Shown one piece after another: positions 27,957 to 35,913 of a stretch of 64,000 bases of DNA. Source of the stretch: Flavivirga sp. 57AJ16 (GTDB taxonomy: Bacteria; Bacteroidota; Bacteroidia; Flavobacteriales; Flavobacteriaceae); contig NZ_JAQZAT010000017.1 of NCBI RefSeq assembly GCF_028736925.1, forward strand, positions 1 to 64,000, in the 5' to 3' direction. The notes beneath the pieces were generated by a model, which saw nothing but the letters and a program-made list of their open reading frames with translations, was not told the DNA's origin and made no database searches. Both the position numbers and the translations under genes were made by a program. Position 1 is the first letter of the stretch. Each line of letters starts with the position of its first letter.

Positions 27957-29666
27957 TTAGCTCCCTTTTAAAGAATCAATTCGTTTCTGTAGCCTTTCGA
28001 TCTCTTCGGCTTTCTCCTTGTCTTGTTCTTGTTTCAGGAAGGCATCATTTGGAATGGCCATAATCGAGTCTTTAGCAGTTTCAGATATATCAATCTCTTT
28101 AGTGTCTTCAGTAAAATAATACCCAATCCCTTCGCTAGCTCTCCAGGCTTCATTTAATTGATCGTAAACTGTTTTATTCCATTGACTTGGGTGTTTTACA
28201 TCAATCCAAACAACATCTCTGTACTCGCTGTCAATTAATGCCAGATCTGGAGTCGCCGAACCATCAAAATTATCAGAACCGTCTCTTACGGCAGATATGG
28301 TTCCTAAGAAAAACATGCGTTTTCTTCCTGCTATATCTTTTATATAGGGTCTAAACTCAACAGGTTTGTTTACCGACCAATCAAACTCCTTGCGGGATTC
28401 GATCACTTTTAAAGGCATGGCAGAAACCCCGGCATAGCCTTGTTTTTTTGACGCATGGTCGTAATAATAAATGGCATCGGTCCCATCTGCGGGAATAAAA
28501 ACGCTAAAGGTTAAACTGGTACGCTCATCTCCTACTGGTTCTAGACCAAACCAATGGTACAAACCGCTATAAGCGTCTGCATCGGTATTGGAAAAATCGA
28601 AATCGGTTACAAATGGTTGTTGATTTTGGTCATCTGGTAAATCCGGGATCTTAACAGCTGTTTCCATATTCCATGGTAGCGGATCACTAAAGCCACCTAA
28701 AAATTTTAAAGACTCCGCTTGCAAGCGCGATACTTTTTCGGCCAATGTATTTTGTCTTGTAAGGTAGGGATGGTTCTTCATTTCTTCTGGTCTTATATAA
28801 GTGCCCTTTCCTATTAAAATACGCTCTATATAATCGTTAAAATCGTGTTCACCGTTCTCAATAACCATCACGCCCCCAAAAGTTGGATAGGGAAATAAAA
28901 AACCTTTCCATTTAATCAAGCTTACGACCTCTACCCATTGACCTGTATCGTTTTTCATATAATAGGTATCACTGGGTTCCATAGTGAACAATTGAAAAAA
29001 GTTGAAACGCTGTACTACGGCATTATAGGTGTTTCTGCTAAATTTTAACGATTCCCCTATTGAGAAGGTTACAGGGATTCTATTCTCGTTAGAAAACCTT
29101 GGAAATGGTGTGGTACTGGATACTGCAAAAACTTCTTCGGTATTATCTGTGATACCTTGCCACATATACTTTTCGGTAGGTTGAATGGCCATCGTCCATT
29201 TATTCTCGTGGTCAACCCTTACCAAATGTGGCAACGAAACATCCTTTGTTTCCCCAACACTTTCATTTGCCATAGAAAATACATTTCTTAAAGGTTGGAT
29301 TCTTTCATTTTGTGTTAAAGGCAGTTCATTGATTTCAACTTTATTTAGATGATTAAAAACATGGTATGTTTTCATATAATCATACATTTTAAAATGCCAC
29401 CCTATTACATATAAAACCCCAAAGAAAACCATCAACAGGCCTAAAATCCCCAAGCGTCTTCCTGTACTCGCCGAGCTTCTAAAGTTTCTTAAACCAAAAA
29501 ATAAAACAATGGCACTCAATAGAATGATAAAAATAAATTTCCTGACAAATAATAAGGCCGGCTGATAATCGTCCCGTAAAACAAATAATAAGATAAGTAA
29601 GATTAATGTAACAATTATTGTTGTAATCTTTTGGCGCTTGCCTCTGTTCCAGTAGTTTTTAATCAT
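27957..29666 (-). CDS. Unknown membrane protein of the AAA/coiled-coil cluster, 569 residues
   Basis: Three N-terminal membrane helices (about 15-31, 38-58 and 72-90) carry a soluble region of about 450 residues, rich in aromatic residues and predicted beta-structure. A charged C-terminal coiled-coil ends it (about 538-566, EQDKEKAEEIERLQKRIDSL). Two segments near 190-250 and 400-450 look like extracytoplasmic sandwich sequence. No catalytic motif is evident and I do not recognise a family. It is the last gene of the same-strand set running from 38557. An ATTCCTGC hairpin lies 16-35 nt upstream of the start, and a 147-bp gap with a hexamer array separates it from the 173-residue membrane protein gene. 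Confidence 0.7.
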   Translation of the reverse strand: MIKNYWNRGKRQKITTIIVTLILLILLFVLRDDYQPALLFVRKFIFIILLSAIVLFFGLRNFRSSASTGRRLGILGLLMVFFGVLYVIGWHFKMYDYMKTYHVFNHLNKVEINELPLTQNERIQPLRNVFSMANESVGETKDVSLPHLVRVDHENKWTMAIQPTEKYMWQGITDNTEEVFAVSSTTPFPRFSNENRIPVTFSIGESLKFSRNTYNAVVQRFNFFQLFTMEPSDTYYMKNDTGQWVEVVSLIKWKGFLFPYPTFGGVMVIENGEHDFNDYIERILIGKGTYIRPEEMKNHPYLTRQNTLAEKVSRLQAESLKFLGGFSDPLPWNMETAVKIPDLPDDQNQQPFVTDFDFSNTDADAYSGLYHWFGLEPVGDERTSLTFSVFIPADGTDAIYYYDHASKKQGYAGVSAMPLKVIESRKEFDWSVNKPVEFRPYIKDIAGRKRMFFLGTISAVRDGSDNFDGSATPDLALIDSEYRDVVWIDVKHPSQWNKTVYDQLNEAWRASEGIGYYFTEDTKEIDISETAKDSIMAIPNDAFLKQEQDKEKAEEIERLQKRIDSLKGS

Positions 29667-29681
29667 TTTTTATATTTTGTC

Positions 29682-29701
29682 ATTCCTGCGAAGGCAGGAA
29701 T
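29682..29701. repeat. ATTCCTGC...GCAGGAAT hairpin upstream of the 569-residue protein
   Basis: A 20-bp palindrome, 8-bp arms and a 4-nt loop, located 16-35 nt before the start codon. One of five hairpins of this family in the same position relative to minus-strand starts. Confidence 0.75.
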
Positions 29702-29740
29702 CTTATTATATTATAACGCTTTCTTTCAAAGTGGGGTCCT

Positions 29741-29804
29741 ATTCAGTGTTCAGTATTCAGTTTCGATTTCAATTTCGATTTCGATTTCAACTTCAACTTC
29801 AATT
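29741..29804. repeat. TTCAGT/TTCRAY hexamer array
   Basis: Begins with TTCAGT units and continues as TTCGAT, TTCAAT and TTCAAC units, about ten in all. It ends 9 nt from the stop of the 173-residue membrane protein. Confidence 0.75.
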
Positions 29805-29813
29805 TCCCCGTGA

Positions 29814-30335
29814 TCACAACAGCCCCTTATCCTTCAATCGCTCCCTGGCACTCTTCTTCCCTTCTTTAGGTTTTTCATGGGCTTCTTTTTCAGCTTCAAT
29901 TTCTTCAGTGTCTTTAGTTTTTAAATCTTCAATAAAGTCTTTTCCTTTTTCGATAGTATCATGCACCATATCTTCTAAAGAATCACTTTTTTTATCTATG
30001 ACTTCACCAGACTTAAACACAAAATTTGCTAAATAGGTTCCTGCCAATGTGCCAACGATCATAGACGCAAATATTGAAATGGTTACAATATCTATTGGAA
30101 TAAAAAAGCGGGTAATAACGATCCCAATTAAAAACAGAAACCCAATAAAAATGAGTCGAACTAAAAATGTTTGCTGATATACAAAACCTTTTTTGTCTGT
30201 AGGTTTCATTTGTAATGCTTTCGCGTTAAAGATTTTATTAAAAAATCGATATAGACCATTATTACGAGATTCCCTCCAATACAGAAAGGCTCCAAAGAAT
30301 ATGGCTGCAATAAAAATTATTAAATCTAGTCCCAT
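29814..30335 (-). CDS. Unknown small membrane protein of the AAA/coiled-coil cluster
   Basis: 173 residues. One membrane helix at the very N-terminus (about 3-20) is followed by two more (about 57-77 and 82-105) joined by a short turn. A highly charged C-terminal tail of about 65 residues (KKSDSLEDMVHDTIEKGKDF and onward) is probably helical and cytoplasmic. No motif identifies a function. By position it belongs with the 569-residue membrane protein downstream and the 411-residue unknown upstream, although a repeat-filled spacer and a GIY-YIG cassette now separate it from the latter. Confidence 0.7.
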   Translation of the reverse strand: MGLDLIIFIAAIFFGAFLYWRESRNNGLYRFFNKIFNAKALQMKPTDKKGFVYQQTFLVRLIFIGFLFLIGIVITRFFIPIDIVTISIFASMIVGTLAGTYLANFVFKSGEVIDKKSDSLEDMVHDTIEKGKDFIEDLKTKDTEEIEAEKEAHEKPKEGKKSARERLKDKGLL

Positions 30336-30348
30336 GTTTTTTAAGTTT

Positions 30349-30557
30349 GAAGTTGGAAGCTCGAAGCTCGAAGTTTCTTACTCTTGCTTGTTAGGTTTTT
30401 ATTTATTATTAATTCTAGTTCTGTGTTGTTATAGGAGTTAGAAGTTGGAAGCTCGAAGTTTCTTACTCTTGCTTGTTAAACGTTTATTTATAAATGTAAT
30501 GATCATATTTATGTGGTTTGAAGCTTGGAGTTAGAAGTTTCTTACTCTTGCTTGTTA
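30349..30557. repeat. Three imperfect direct repeats of about 38 bp
   Basis: Units at 30349-30393, 30441-30478 and 30520-30557 share gaagttggaagctcgaag-type starts and the constant end tttcttactcttgcttgtta. The spacing is 80-92 bp. No ORF. Confidence 0.75.
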
Positions 30558-30564
30558 ATTGTTC

Positions 30565-30933
30565 CTTGTCATCCTGAACTTGATTCAGGATCCATTAGTG
30601 TTTCCAATCGGAAGATAAATCATTCCAATTTTTATTATCTTTTTCAATTAAATCTATTTTCCATTGCCTATGCCAATTCTTTAATTGCTTTTCTCTTTTA
30701 ATGGCATCATTTACATATTGAAATTGTTCAAAATAAACTAATCTATTTAACCCATATTTCTTTGTAAATCCTTCAACTAATTTACGCTTATGTTCAAATA
30801 TTCTTCTTTCCAAATCATTTGTCATTCCAATATATAATGTTCCATTTTTCTTATTTGCAAGTATATACATGTAATATTGATGGTGATTTCCTTTCATTTT
30901 TTATGGATCCTGAATCAAGTTCAGGATGACAAG
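30565..30933. mobile_element. GIY-YIG gene cassette bounded by 31-bp perfect inverted repeats
   Basis: The 31-nt sequence at 30565-30595 is the exact reverse complement of 30903-30933. Each end is itself a hairpin (ATCCTGAA, 5-nt loop, TTCAGGAT). The single gene between them starts 6 nt inside one repeat, and its stop codon touches the other. The unit lies in a repeat-rich spacer of the AAA/coiled-coil cluster. No target duplication was seen. Confidence 0.75.
30595..30897 (-). CDS. GIY-YIG nuclease-domain protein
   Basis: 100 residues, a single GIY-YIG domain of the UvrC N-terminus / YhbQ type. The motif reads YMYILANKKNGTLYIGMT (about 9-26), where YI and YIG give the name. A conserved Arg (ERRIFEH, about 31-37) and the metal-binding Glu in YFEQF (about 55-59) follow, and the C-terminus carries REKQLKNWHR. 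Such proteins are structure-specific or homing-type endonucleases. Stand-alone copies are common and often mobile in Bacteroidota. Here the gene fills the space between two 31-bp inverted repeats, so it may help the cassette to move. It is not obviously part of the surrounding cluster. Confidence 0.88.
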   Translation of the reverse strand: MKGNHHQYYMYILANKKNGTLYIGMTNDLERRIFEHKRKLVEGFTKKYGLNRLVYFEQFQYVNDAIKREKQLKNWHRQWKIDLIEKDNKNWNDLSSDWKH

Positions 30934-30960
30934 CGTTTCTAAATTATCAGTCTACAACCA

Positions 30961-32196
30961 TCAAATTTTGTTACTAATAGTTTCTATAACCCATTCTTTA
31001 AACGAATCGTCCCATGACTCAAAATTAGCATAAAAATCTTCTTTATCATACCAATACCAGTACAATACATCCTTAGGCGATATATTTACCAGTAATTTCC
31101 AGATTAAATCCTGGTGTTTACCTTCTAAAGAGGAATGTGGTTTATGTAAGGCTTCAAATAATTTTAAATCAACAATATCGGCGATTTTATATTGATTACT
31201 TGTTTCTAGTTTTTCTAAATAACGTTCTACCCCCATTATCTTTTTACGCGATTCCAAATCTAACTTATTAAGATAACTTTTGTACAAAATAGGATTGTTT
31301 AAAATATCTTTAATGGGATGCTGCGTTTCTTTTAGATATTGAGTCATTTCGAACTTTTTAACACGCTCGTAACGGGCCGTTTTCACTGTATATTCTAAAT
31401 CGTATTCTATAATGACATGATCCCGTAATTTATCCATTAACTCGGGCTGACGGATATGATATATCAGCACCTCATGACTCGTGTCTTTAATAGCTTCTTT
31501 GTGCCAAGCCTCATCTTCAAAAACAACTATGGGCGTGATAAAATCCCGTAGCACATAAACCCCTTTAAATGCCTTGGTGTAAAAAGAATCTGTAGTAAAC
31601 TGTAAAGCTGGTAATTCTAAGTCCCTATGACGCAAATCACCGTAAGTTTTAGCAGATGTTAATAGTTGTTCGTGAATTTTCTCATCAATAAAATTATAAT
31701 CTTTATTGAAAGTTTCTATAAGTTTTAATTGTTTTTTTTGAACGTTTATCAAATCATTTATTAAATGAAAACTTATGGAAACCGTTTCGTACTTTAAAAG
31801 ATCCAAGGGTTCGTAAAAAGCATCAATCCCTTGATCGAAATCCAGACAAATAGCACAATCGCGCGTAATATCATTTATTTTTTCGCCATATGTTTTAAAA
31901 ACCTGTTGCATCATATCCCTATCGAACGTATGAAAGGGCACATATACGGGTTTTCCTTTTTGAAGTGGAGAAATTATGATCCCATGTGCATTGGCATCGC
32001 CATTATTTAAATAATGCGTTTCTTTCTTTTCTTCTGCAACCTCCGGGCTCCACCCTATACCGTCTATATGAAACGTTTTTAATGTCGTTTTTGTAAACCC
32101 TAATTTTGCTAGGCATTTATTATAACGTTCCACTAGTTTTCCGCTAACGGGAATAAGTTCGCTTCTATATAAATTGGCTTCTTTTAGTTTGTCCAT
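30961..32196 (-). CDS. Unknown soluble protein of the AAA/coiled-coil cluster, 411 residues
   Basis: No signal peptide or membrane helix. The protein is rich in charged and aromatic residues. The first 120 residues (DGIGWSPEVAEEKKETHYLNN and onward) look beta-rich. Residues 145-190 are helical, and the C-terminal 120 residues are helical with an unusual aromatic run (VLYWYWYDKEDFYANFESWDD). I see no nucleotide-binding or catalytic motif and cannot name a family. It lies between the Nudix gene and the membrane-protein genes on the same strand. An ATTCCTGC hairpin sits 7-26 nt upstream of its start. Confidence 0.7.
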   Translation of the reverse strand: MDKLKEANLYRSELIPVSGKLVERYNKCLAKLGFTKTTLKTFHIDGIGWSPEVAEEKKETHYLNNGDANAHGIIISPLQKGKPVYVPFHTFDRDMMQQVFKTYGEKINDITRDCAICLDFDQGIDAFYEPLDLLKYETVSISFHLINDLINVQKKQLKLIETFNKDYNFIDEKIHEQLLTSAKTYGDLRHRDLELPALQFTTDSFYTKAFKGVYVLRDFITPIVVFEDEAWHKEAIKDTSHEVLIYHIRQPELMDKLRDHVIIEYDLEYTVKTARYERVKKFEMTQYLKETQHPIKDILNNPILYKSYLNKLDLESRKKIMGVERYLEKLETSNQYKIADIVDLKLFEALHKPHSSLEGKHQDLIWKLLVNISPKDVLYWYWYDKEDFYANFESWDDSFKEWVIETISNKI

Positions 32197-32202
32197 TTTT
32201 CT

Positions 32203-32222
32203 ATTCCTGCGAAGGCAGGAAT
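32203..32222. repeat. ATTCCTGC...GCAGGAAT hairpin upstream of the 411-residue protein
   Basis: The same 20-bp palindrome as at 29682-29701, here 7-26 nt from the start codon, so it would occupy the ribosome landing region of the mRNA. Confidence 0.75.
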
Positions 32223-32330
32223 CTTATTATTTGTTGTTATTAATTATTATTTACCACGAATTCACAAATAATTGTTCATCTCTACTATTACGGTGAATAT
32301 AGTCTTAGCTTCTTAACCTGATATTTTATT

Positions 32331-33011
32331 GTGACACCGAATTTCACAGAGAAGCACAGAGGTTCTCTGAGTTTTACTTTTATTGCCTGTTGTTTGGCAC
32401 TTCACTAACAATACCCTTTTATTATCCACCTTGTAGTTATGAGATTCCTGCCTACGCAGGAATTAGTAACTTATTAATGATTGCATACTGCAACAACACA
32501 ATGGTTCTCGTATCTACTATTCTTTTATTCCCACGAAAGTGGGATTCTCATTATTATTTGTTACACTTTATTATTTGTGACACCGAATTTCACAGAGAAG
32601 CACAGAGGTTCTCTGAGTTTTACTTTTATTGCCTGTTGTTTGGCACTTCACTAACAATACCCTTTTATTATCCACCTTGTAGTTATGAGATTCCTGCCTA
32701 CGCAGGAATTAGTAACTTATTAATGATTGCATACTGCAACAACACAATGGTTCTCGTATCTACTATTCTTTTATTCCCACGAAAGTGGGATTCTCATTAT
32801 TATTTGTTACACTTTATTATTTGTTACACTGAGTTTCACAGAGAAGCACAGAGGTTCTCTGAGTTTTACTTTTATTGCCTGTTGTTTGGCACTTCACTAA
32901 CAATACCCTTTTATTATCCACCTTGTAGTTATGAGATTCCTGCCTACGCAGGAATTAGTAACTTATTAATGATTGCATACTGCAACAACACAATGGTTCT
33001 AGTATCTACTA
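32331..33011. repeat. 246-bp tandem repeat, two full copies and one partial, including the nudK 3' end
   Basis: Full units at 32331-32576 and 32577-32822, and a partial unit at 32823 to about 33011. The last 68 bp of the partial unit are the true 3' end of the Nudix gene (its final 20 or so codons and stop). The two full units repeat that gene end nearly exactly and then add 57 bp absent from the gene. Each unit contains two hairpins (ATTCCTGC...GCAGGAAT; TTCCCAC...GTGGGA). Because 246 is 3 x 82, an open frame runs through all copies on the plus strand, but it is not a credible gene. Confidence 0.9.
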
Positions 33012-33540
33012 TTTTTCCTGTGCTTAACATATTTAATGCTTCTGTAAAAGGTATTTCAAGCACTTCAATATCCTCATGTTCACTATCTAATCCTCCACCA
33101 TTATTAACTTTCATATCGTCCGTGTATTCACCAATAAAGAAATGCATTTTTTCGGTCATTACGCCAGGCGAGGAATAAGCCTCATACACTTTTTTCACTT
33201 CTTTTATCCTATATCCCACTTCTTCTTCGGCTTCTCTTATAATACATGCTTCCGGATTATCTTTATCGAGCAAACCAGCACAAATCTCTACTAAAAAACC
33301 ATCTTCATTGTCGTTCATGTAAGTAGGCATTCTAAACTGTTTTATTAGGATAACCGTTTGTTTTTCTTTATTATAAAGTAGAATCCCTGCACCATCTCCT
33401 CTATTGTAAACTTCGCGCATTTGGGTAACCCACTTTCCGTTTTTCATTAAATAATCAAACGTTAGCTTTTTGAGTATATAATGGTTATCTGAAAGCAGTT
33501 TGCTTACTATATTCTTAATCCGATTAGTTGCCATTTTCAA
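32944..33540 (-). CDS. nudK: NudK-type Nudix hydrolase (GDP-mannose / NDP-sugar pyrophosphatase family)
   Basis: 198 residues. The Nudix box runs from AGLLD (about 86) to REAEEEVGY (100-108), whose paired glutamates bind Mg2+. The GDGAGILLYN start strand and the IKQFRMPTY segment are typical of the NudK/ADP-ribose pyrophosphatase branch, which splits GDP-mannose or related nucleotide sugars. The start overlaps the end of the AAA gene by 17 bp, so the two are translationally coupled. That makes a nucleotide-linked role in the cluster plausible. Its 3' end is duplicated in the tandem repeat downstream, though the gene itself is whole. The substrate is family-based. Confidence 0.82.
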   Translation of the reverse strand: MKMATNRIKNIVSKLLSDNHYILKKLTFDYLMKNGKWVTQMREVYNRGDGAGILLYNKEKQTVILIKQFRMPTYMNDNEDGFLVEICAGLLDKDNPEACIIREAEEEVGYRIKEVKKVYEAYSSPGVMTEKMHFFIGEYTDDMKVNNGGGLDSEHEDIEVLEIPFTEALNMLSTGKIVDTRTIVLLQYAIINKLLIPA

Positions 33541-35488
33541 AAGTACTTCTTGCTTCTTTTTCTATATTTAATTGATTTATTCTGGCATCTACTTTTCGTT
33601 TAAAATCGGTATCTGCAATGGTTGCCACATTATCTAAATAGCGTACCACTTCCTGACGGCGAATTTCTGAAAAATCCAAGCCTTTCATATTGGCACGCAT
33701 TAATTCCTGAAGCATATTAAACTTCGTTTCATAATCCTTTTTGAAATAGATTTCTGGGTTTTCGAACCAATCTTCTTCTAAATCAAAATCTGTTAAACGC
33801 AAGGATACAGCACTTTGAATGTTCCTTACATCACGTGATGAAAAGAACGGAAATGCTTTTTGCATGTCTTTATAGAGGTTGGCATAGAACACATGTTGAT
33901 TGGATCTATACTGTTTTTCCACCTTATCATAAATAGCGTGCACGCGCTCTTCGGTAGGCTTATCGCTAACATTTAATATTTCACCCATATTTTTGGCCAA
34001 ACCTTGATCTTGCAAATAACTATAGTTTTCCGGGCCTTGCATGTTTACAAAATCCGGCATGGTTTCATCCAGTTTACGCCACCACAAATGATCTTGGTCT
34101 AAAAAATCGTGTGTTGTCCGGGCACCATCAATCTTAAAACGTCCTTGTACACGCGAAATTACTGCTTTATCCAACATTTCGGGTAGATTGGTAAACAGCC
34201 CAATCGAACTGTTTCCATAATTTACGGCATAAGCCCCTTCTGTATAGCGCAAAAAGACACCGATCACTTCTTTTACACCGGCCGAAACGCCTTGAGCCGT
34301 TCGTTCCTGCAAATTGTTTTCGGCATCATCAATGGGTGCAAAAATTAGTTTTGAAGGGTCTTGCATGGGTTTCATCCATTCCACCATTTTTTCTGCCGAG
34401 CCCCCTTGAAACGTACTTATTAGCGTATCTGGCATGGGATGAAATAAAAATGGGATGTCCAAGGTATCGCAATGTTCCTTAAGTCGGGTGGCTATAGCAG
34501 CAATAAGCATACTCTTTCCCGTACCCGGAATACCATACCCCATGAAAACCGGCATAAACCCGCCCAATTCCTGGAACGGATTTTTCTTTGCTGTAAAATC
34601 GTAACTCAACATACGCTCCGTTAAGCGGCGTGCAAAGTGTTTGGCGTCCCGGTTACCTACAATCTGCTCAAACTTAATTTTATTGAACTCAATACTTTTT
34701 GCCGTTCCTTGAAATACATTGTTCCAGCCCGAAATGGCAAATTCCGATTTTTCCAACTTATAGGTTCTATCTTCAATCGTTTCGGTATATTCCAAACTAC
34801 TTTTACGCAATTGAATTTCATCTATCAAGGCTTCAAAATATACTACGGTGAAGTCAATAACATCTTTATCCGACTTTATAATTTCTGGGTGCCCCAAATA
34901 CTTGTCGTAATAGAACAAGCTACATGAAATCCCCTTTAAAGGCGTCATAAGTGACACTTCTGGAATGCCTGCAAACTTTTGCTTCATCACGCTTAAATCG
35001 TCTGATGCATATGGCTTTAAGTCGTTTAATATCTTATAGGCTGTGCTGAAAAGCATAAATGCTGTAGCCGTATGCATTTTGCTTTCAAATTCTCGTTTAC
35101 CATTCGTATCTAAGGCAGATTTGTTTTCGTTTAAACTTGATAAGCCCGATGCGTCATAGTAGCTATCTTTAATCCAAATGCCCAACGTTATTCCTTCCTG
35201 TACAGCATATAAGGTCTGATTCAAATAAATCGGAATTGCTATGGAATCTGGCAACAAGCGCTTTTTTAAAGCCAGAATAGTTTTTGATACCGAAGTTATT
35301 TCAACGGCATTGCTACCATTATTGGCACGCGATAAATACAATAAGATAGACTCATCTTTAGCCTCTTTATCTTTATTTTTGGCACGCTGTCCTTGCTCCC
35401 ATTGTATACTTTTTAAATAGGAAGACGCTTCATCACGAAGCATATCAAGTTCGGTTAGTTTTATTGGGAATGTTGAATTGTGTTCCAT
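33524..35488 (-). CDS. AAA ATPase with a large uncharacterised N-terminal region
   Basis: 654 residues. Residues 1-300 form an unknown helical region. The AAA core has Walker A GIPGTGKS (319-326), a Walker-B-like LIFAPIDDAE (381-390, acidic pair 387-388), a sensor-1 region SSIGLFTN (427-434) and a probable arginine finger in VISRVQGR (R446 or R450), in the AVISRV context typical of AAA proteins. A helical C-terminal domain follows (about 470-654). There is no protease or transmembrane segment, so it most likely remodels a partner protein. Translational coupling to nudK and the nearby coiled-coil and membrane proteins point to a membrane-linked complex. Precise function unknown. Confidence 0.8.
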   Translation of the reverse strand: MEHNSTFPIKLTELDMLRDEASSYLKSIQWEQGQRAKNKDKEAKDESILLYLSRANNGSNAVEITSVSKTILALKKRLLPDSIAIPIYLNQTLYAVQEGITLGIWIKDSYYDASGLSSLNENKSALDTNGKREFESKMHTATAFMLFSTAYKILNDLKPYASDDLSVMKQKFAGIPEVSLMTPLKGISCSLFYYDKYLGHPEIIKSDKDVIDFTVVYFEALIDEIQLRKSSLEYTETIEDRTYKLEKSEFAISGWNNVFQGTAKSIEFNKIKFEQIVGNRDAKHFARRLTERMLSYDFTAKKNPFQELGGFMPVFMGYGIPGTGKSMLIAAIATRLKEHCDTLDIPFLFHPMPDTLISTFQGGSAEKMVEWMKPMQDPSKLIFAPIDDAENNLQERTAQGVSAGVKEVIGVFLRYTEGAYAVNYGNSSIGLFTNLPEMLDKAVISRVQGRFKIDGARTTHDFLDQDHLWWRKLDETMPDFVNMQGPENYSYLQDQGLAKNMGEILNVSDKPTEERVHAIYDKVEKQYRSNQHVFYANLYKDMQKAFPFFSSRDVRNIQSAVSLRLTDFDLEEDWFENPEIYFKKDYETKFNMLQELMRANMKGLDFSEIRRQEVVRYLDNVATIADTDFKRKVDARINQLNIEKEARSTFENGN

Positions 35489-35489
35489 T

Positions 35490-35529
35490 TTTTCAGTCTT
35501 CAGTTTTCAGTCCGCAGTCTTCAGTTCTT
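35490..35529. repeat. TTCAGT hexamer array upstream of the AAA gene
   Basis: Five or six degenerate TTCAGT/TTTTCAGT/CGCAGT units begin 2 nt from the AAA start codon. They are followed by the ttcttactcttgc motif also present in the repeats at 30.4 kb. Confidence 0.65.
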
Positions 35530-35653
35530 ACTCTTGCGGCTTACTCTGCTATTTTTTGTTTTATTTATTTTATTGTTATTGAGTATTACCCCATACCTTA
35601 TGTCTTCTCTTCAATATCTTATTTTTAAATCTTATCATTTACAAATTTATCTT

Positions 35654-35776
35654 CTACATTAAAATCAAATCTATATTATTGAATACTTCCGACCTTGGAA
35701 ATTCTTTTGTTAAATGAAATACTTCCATTACCAACTCAAAACCTTTTTTATAAGCTAATAATGTTTTAAAACTCAT
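35654..35776 (-). pseudogene. Remnant of an S23-type four-helix-bundle protein gene
   Basis: A 40-codon frame reads MSFKTLLAYKKGFELVMEVF and then HLTKEFPRSEVFNNI. This fits helix 1 of the four-helix-bundle (S23 / 23S rRNA intervening-sequence-like) family, whose members usually continue with a TDQIRRSS-type second helix over about 115 residues. Everything after helix 1 is missing. A roughly 28-bp sequence at the break (aaatttatcttctacatt...) recurs about 195 bp away at 35838-35866, so the loss may have involved recombination between short repeats. The rest of the 35489-35913 spacer holds no gene. Confidence 0.6.
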
Positions 35777-35913
35777 CCTTTTAGTTCCCTATTCTTTAAT
35801 CTTTTTGGTTTTGTCATATACATTTATAATTTCCTCCAAATTTATCTTCTATTTTAAAATCGAATCTCTTACTTACTGCATACTGCCAACTGTACACTGT
35901 TTACTTATTTTTA

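Noticed and set aside
32331-33011. Tandem repeat as a CRISPR array
   Set aside because: Units are 246 bp without unique spacers, and no cas gene is present.
32390-33178. Plus-strand 262-codon frame across the tandem repeat
   Set aside because: It is open only because the 246-bp unit is a multiple of three. It is made of repeat DNA and runs antisense into nudK.
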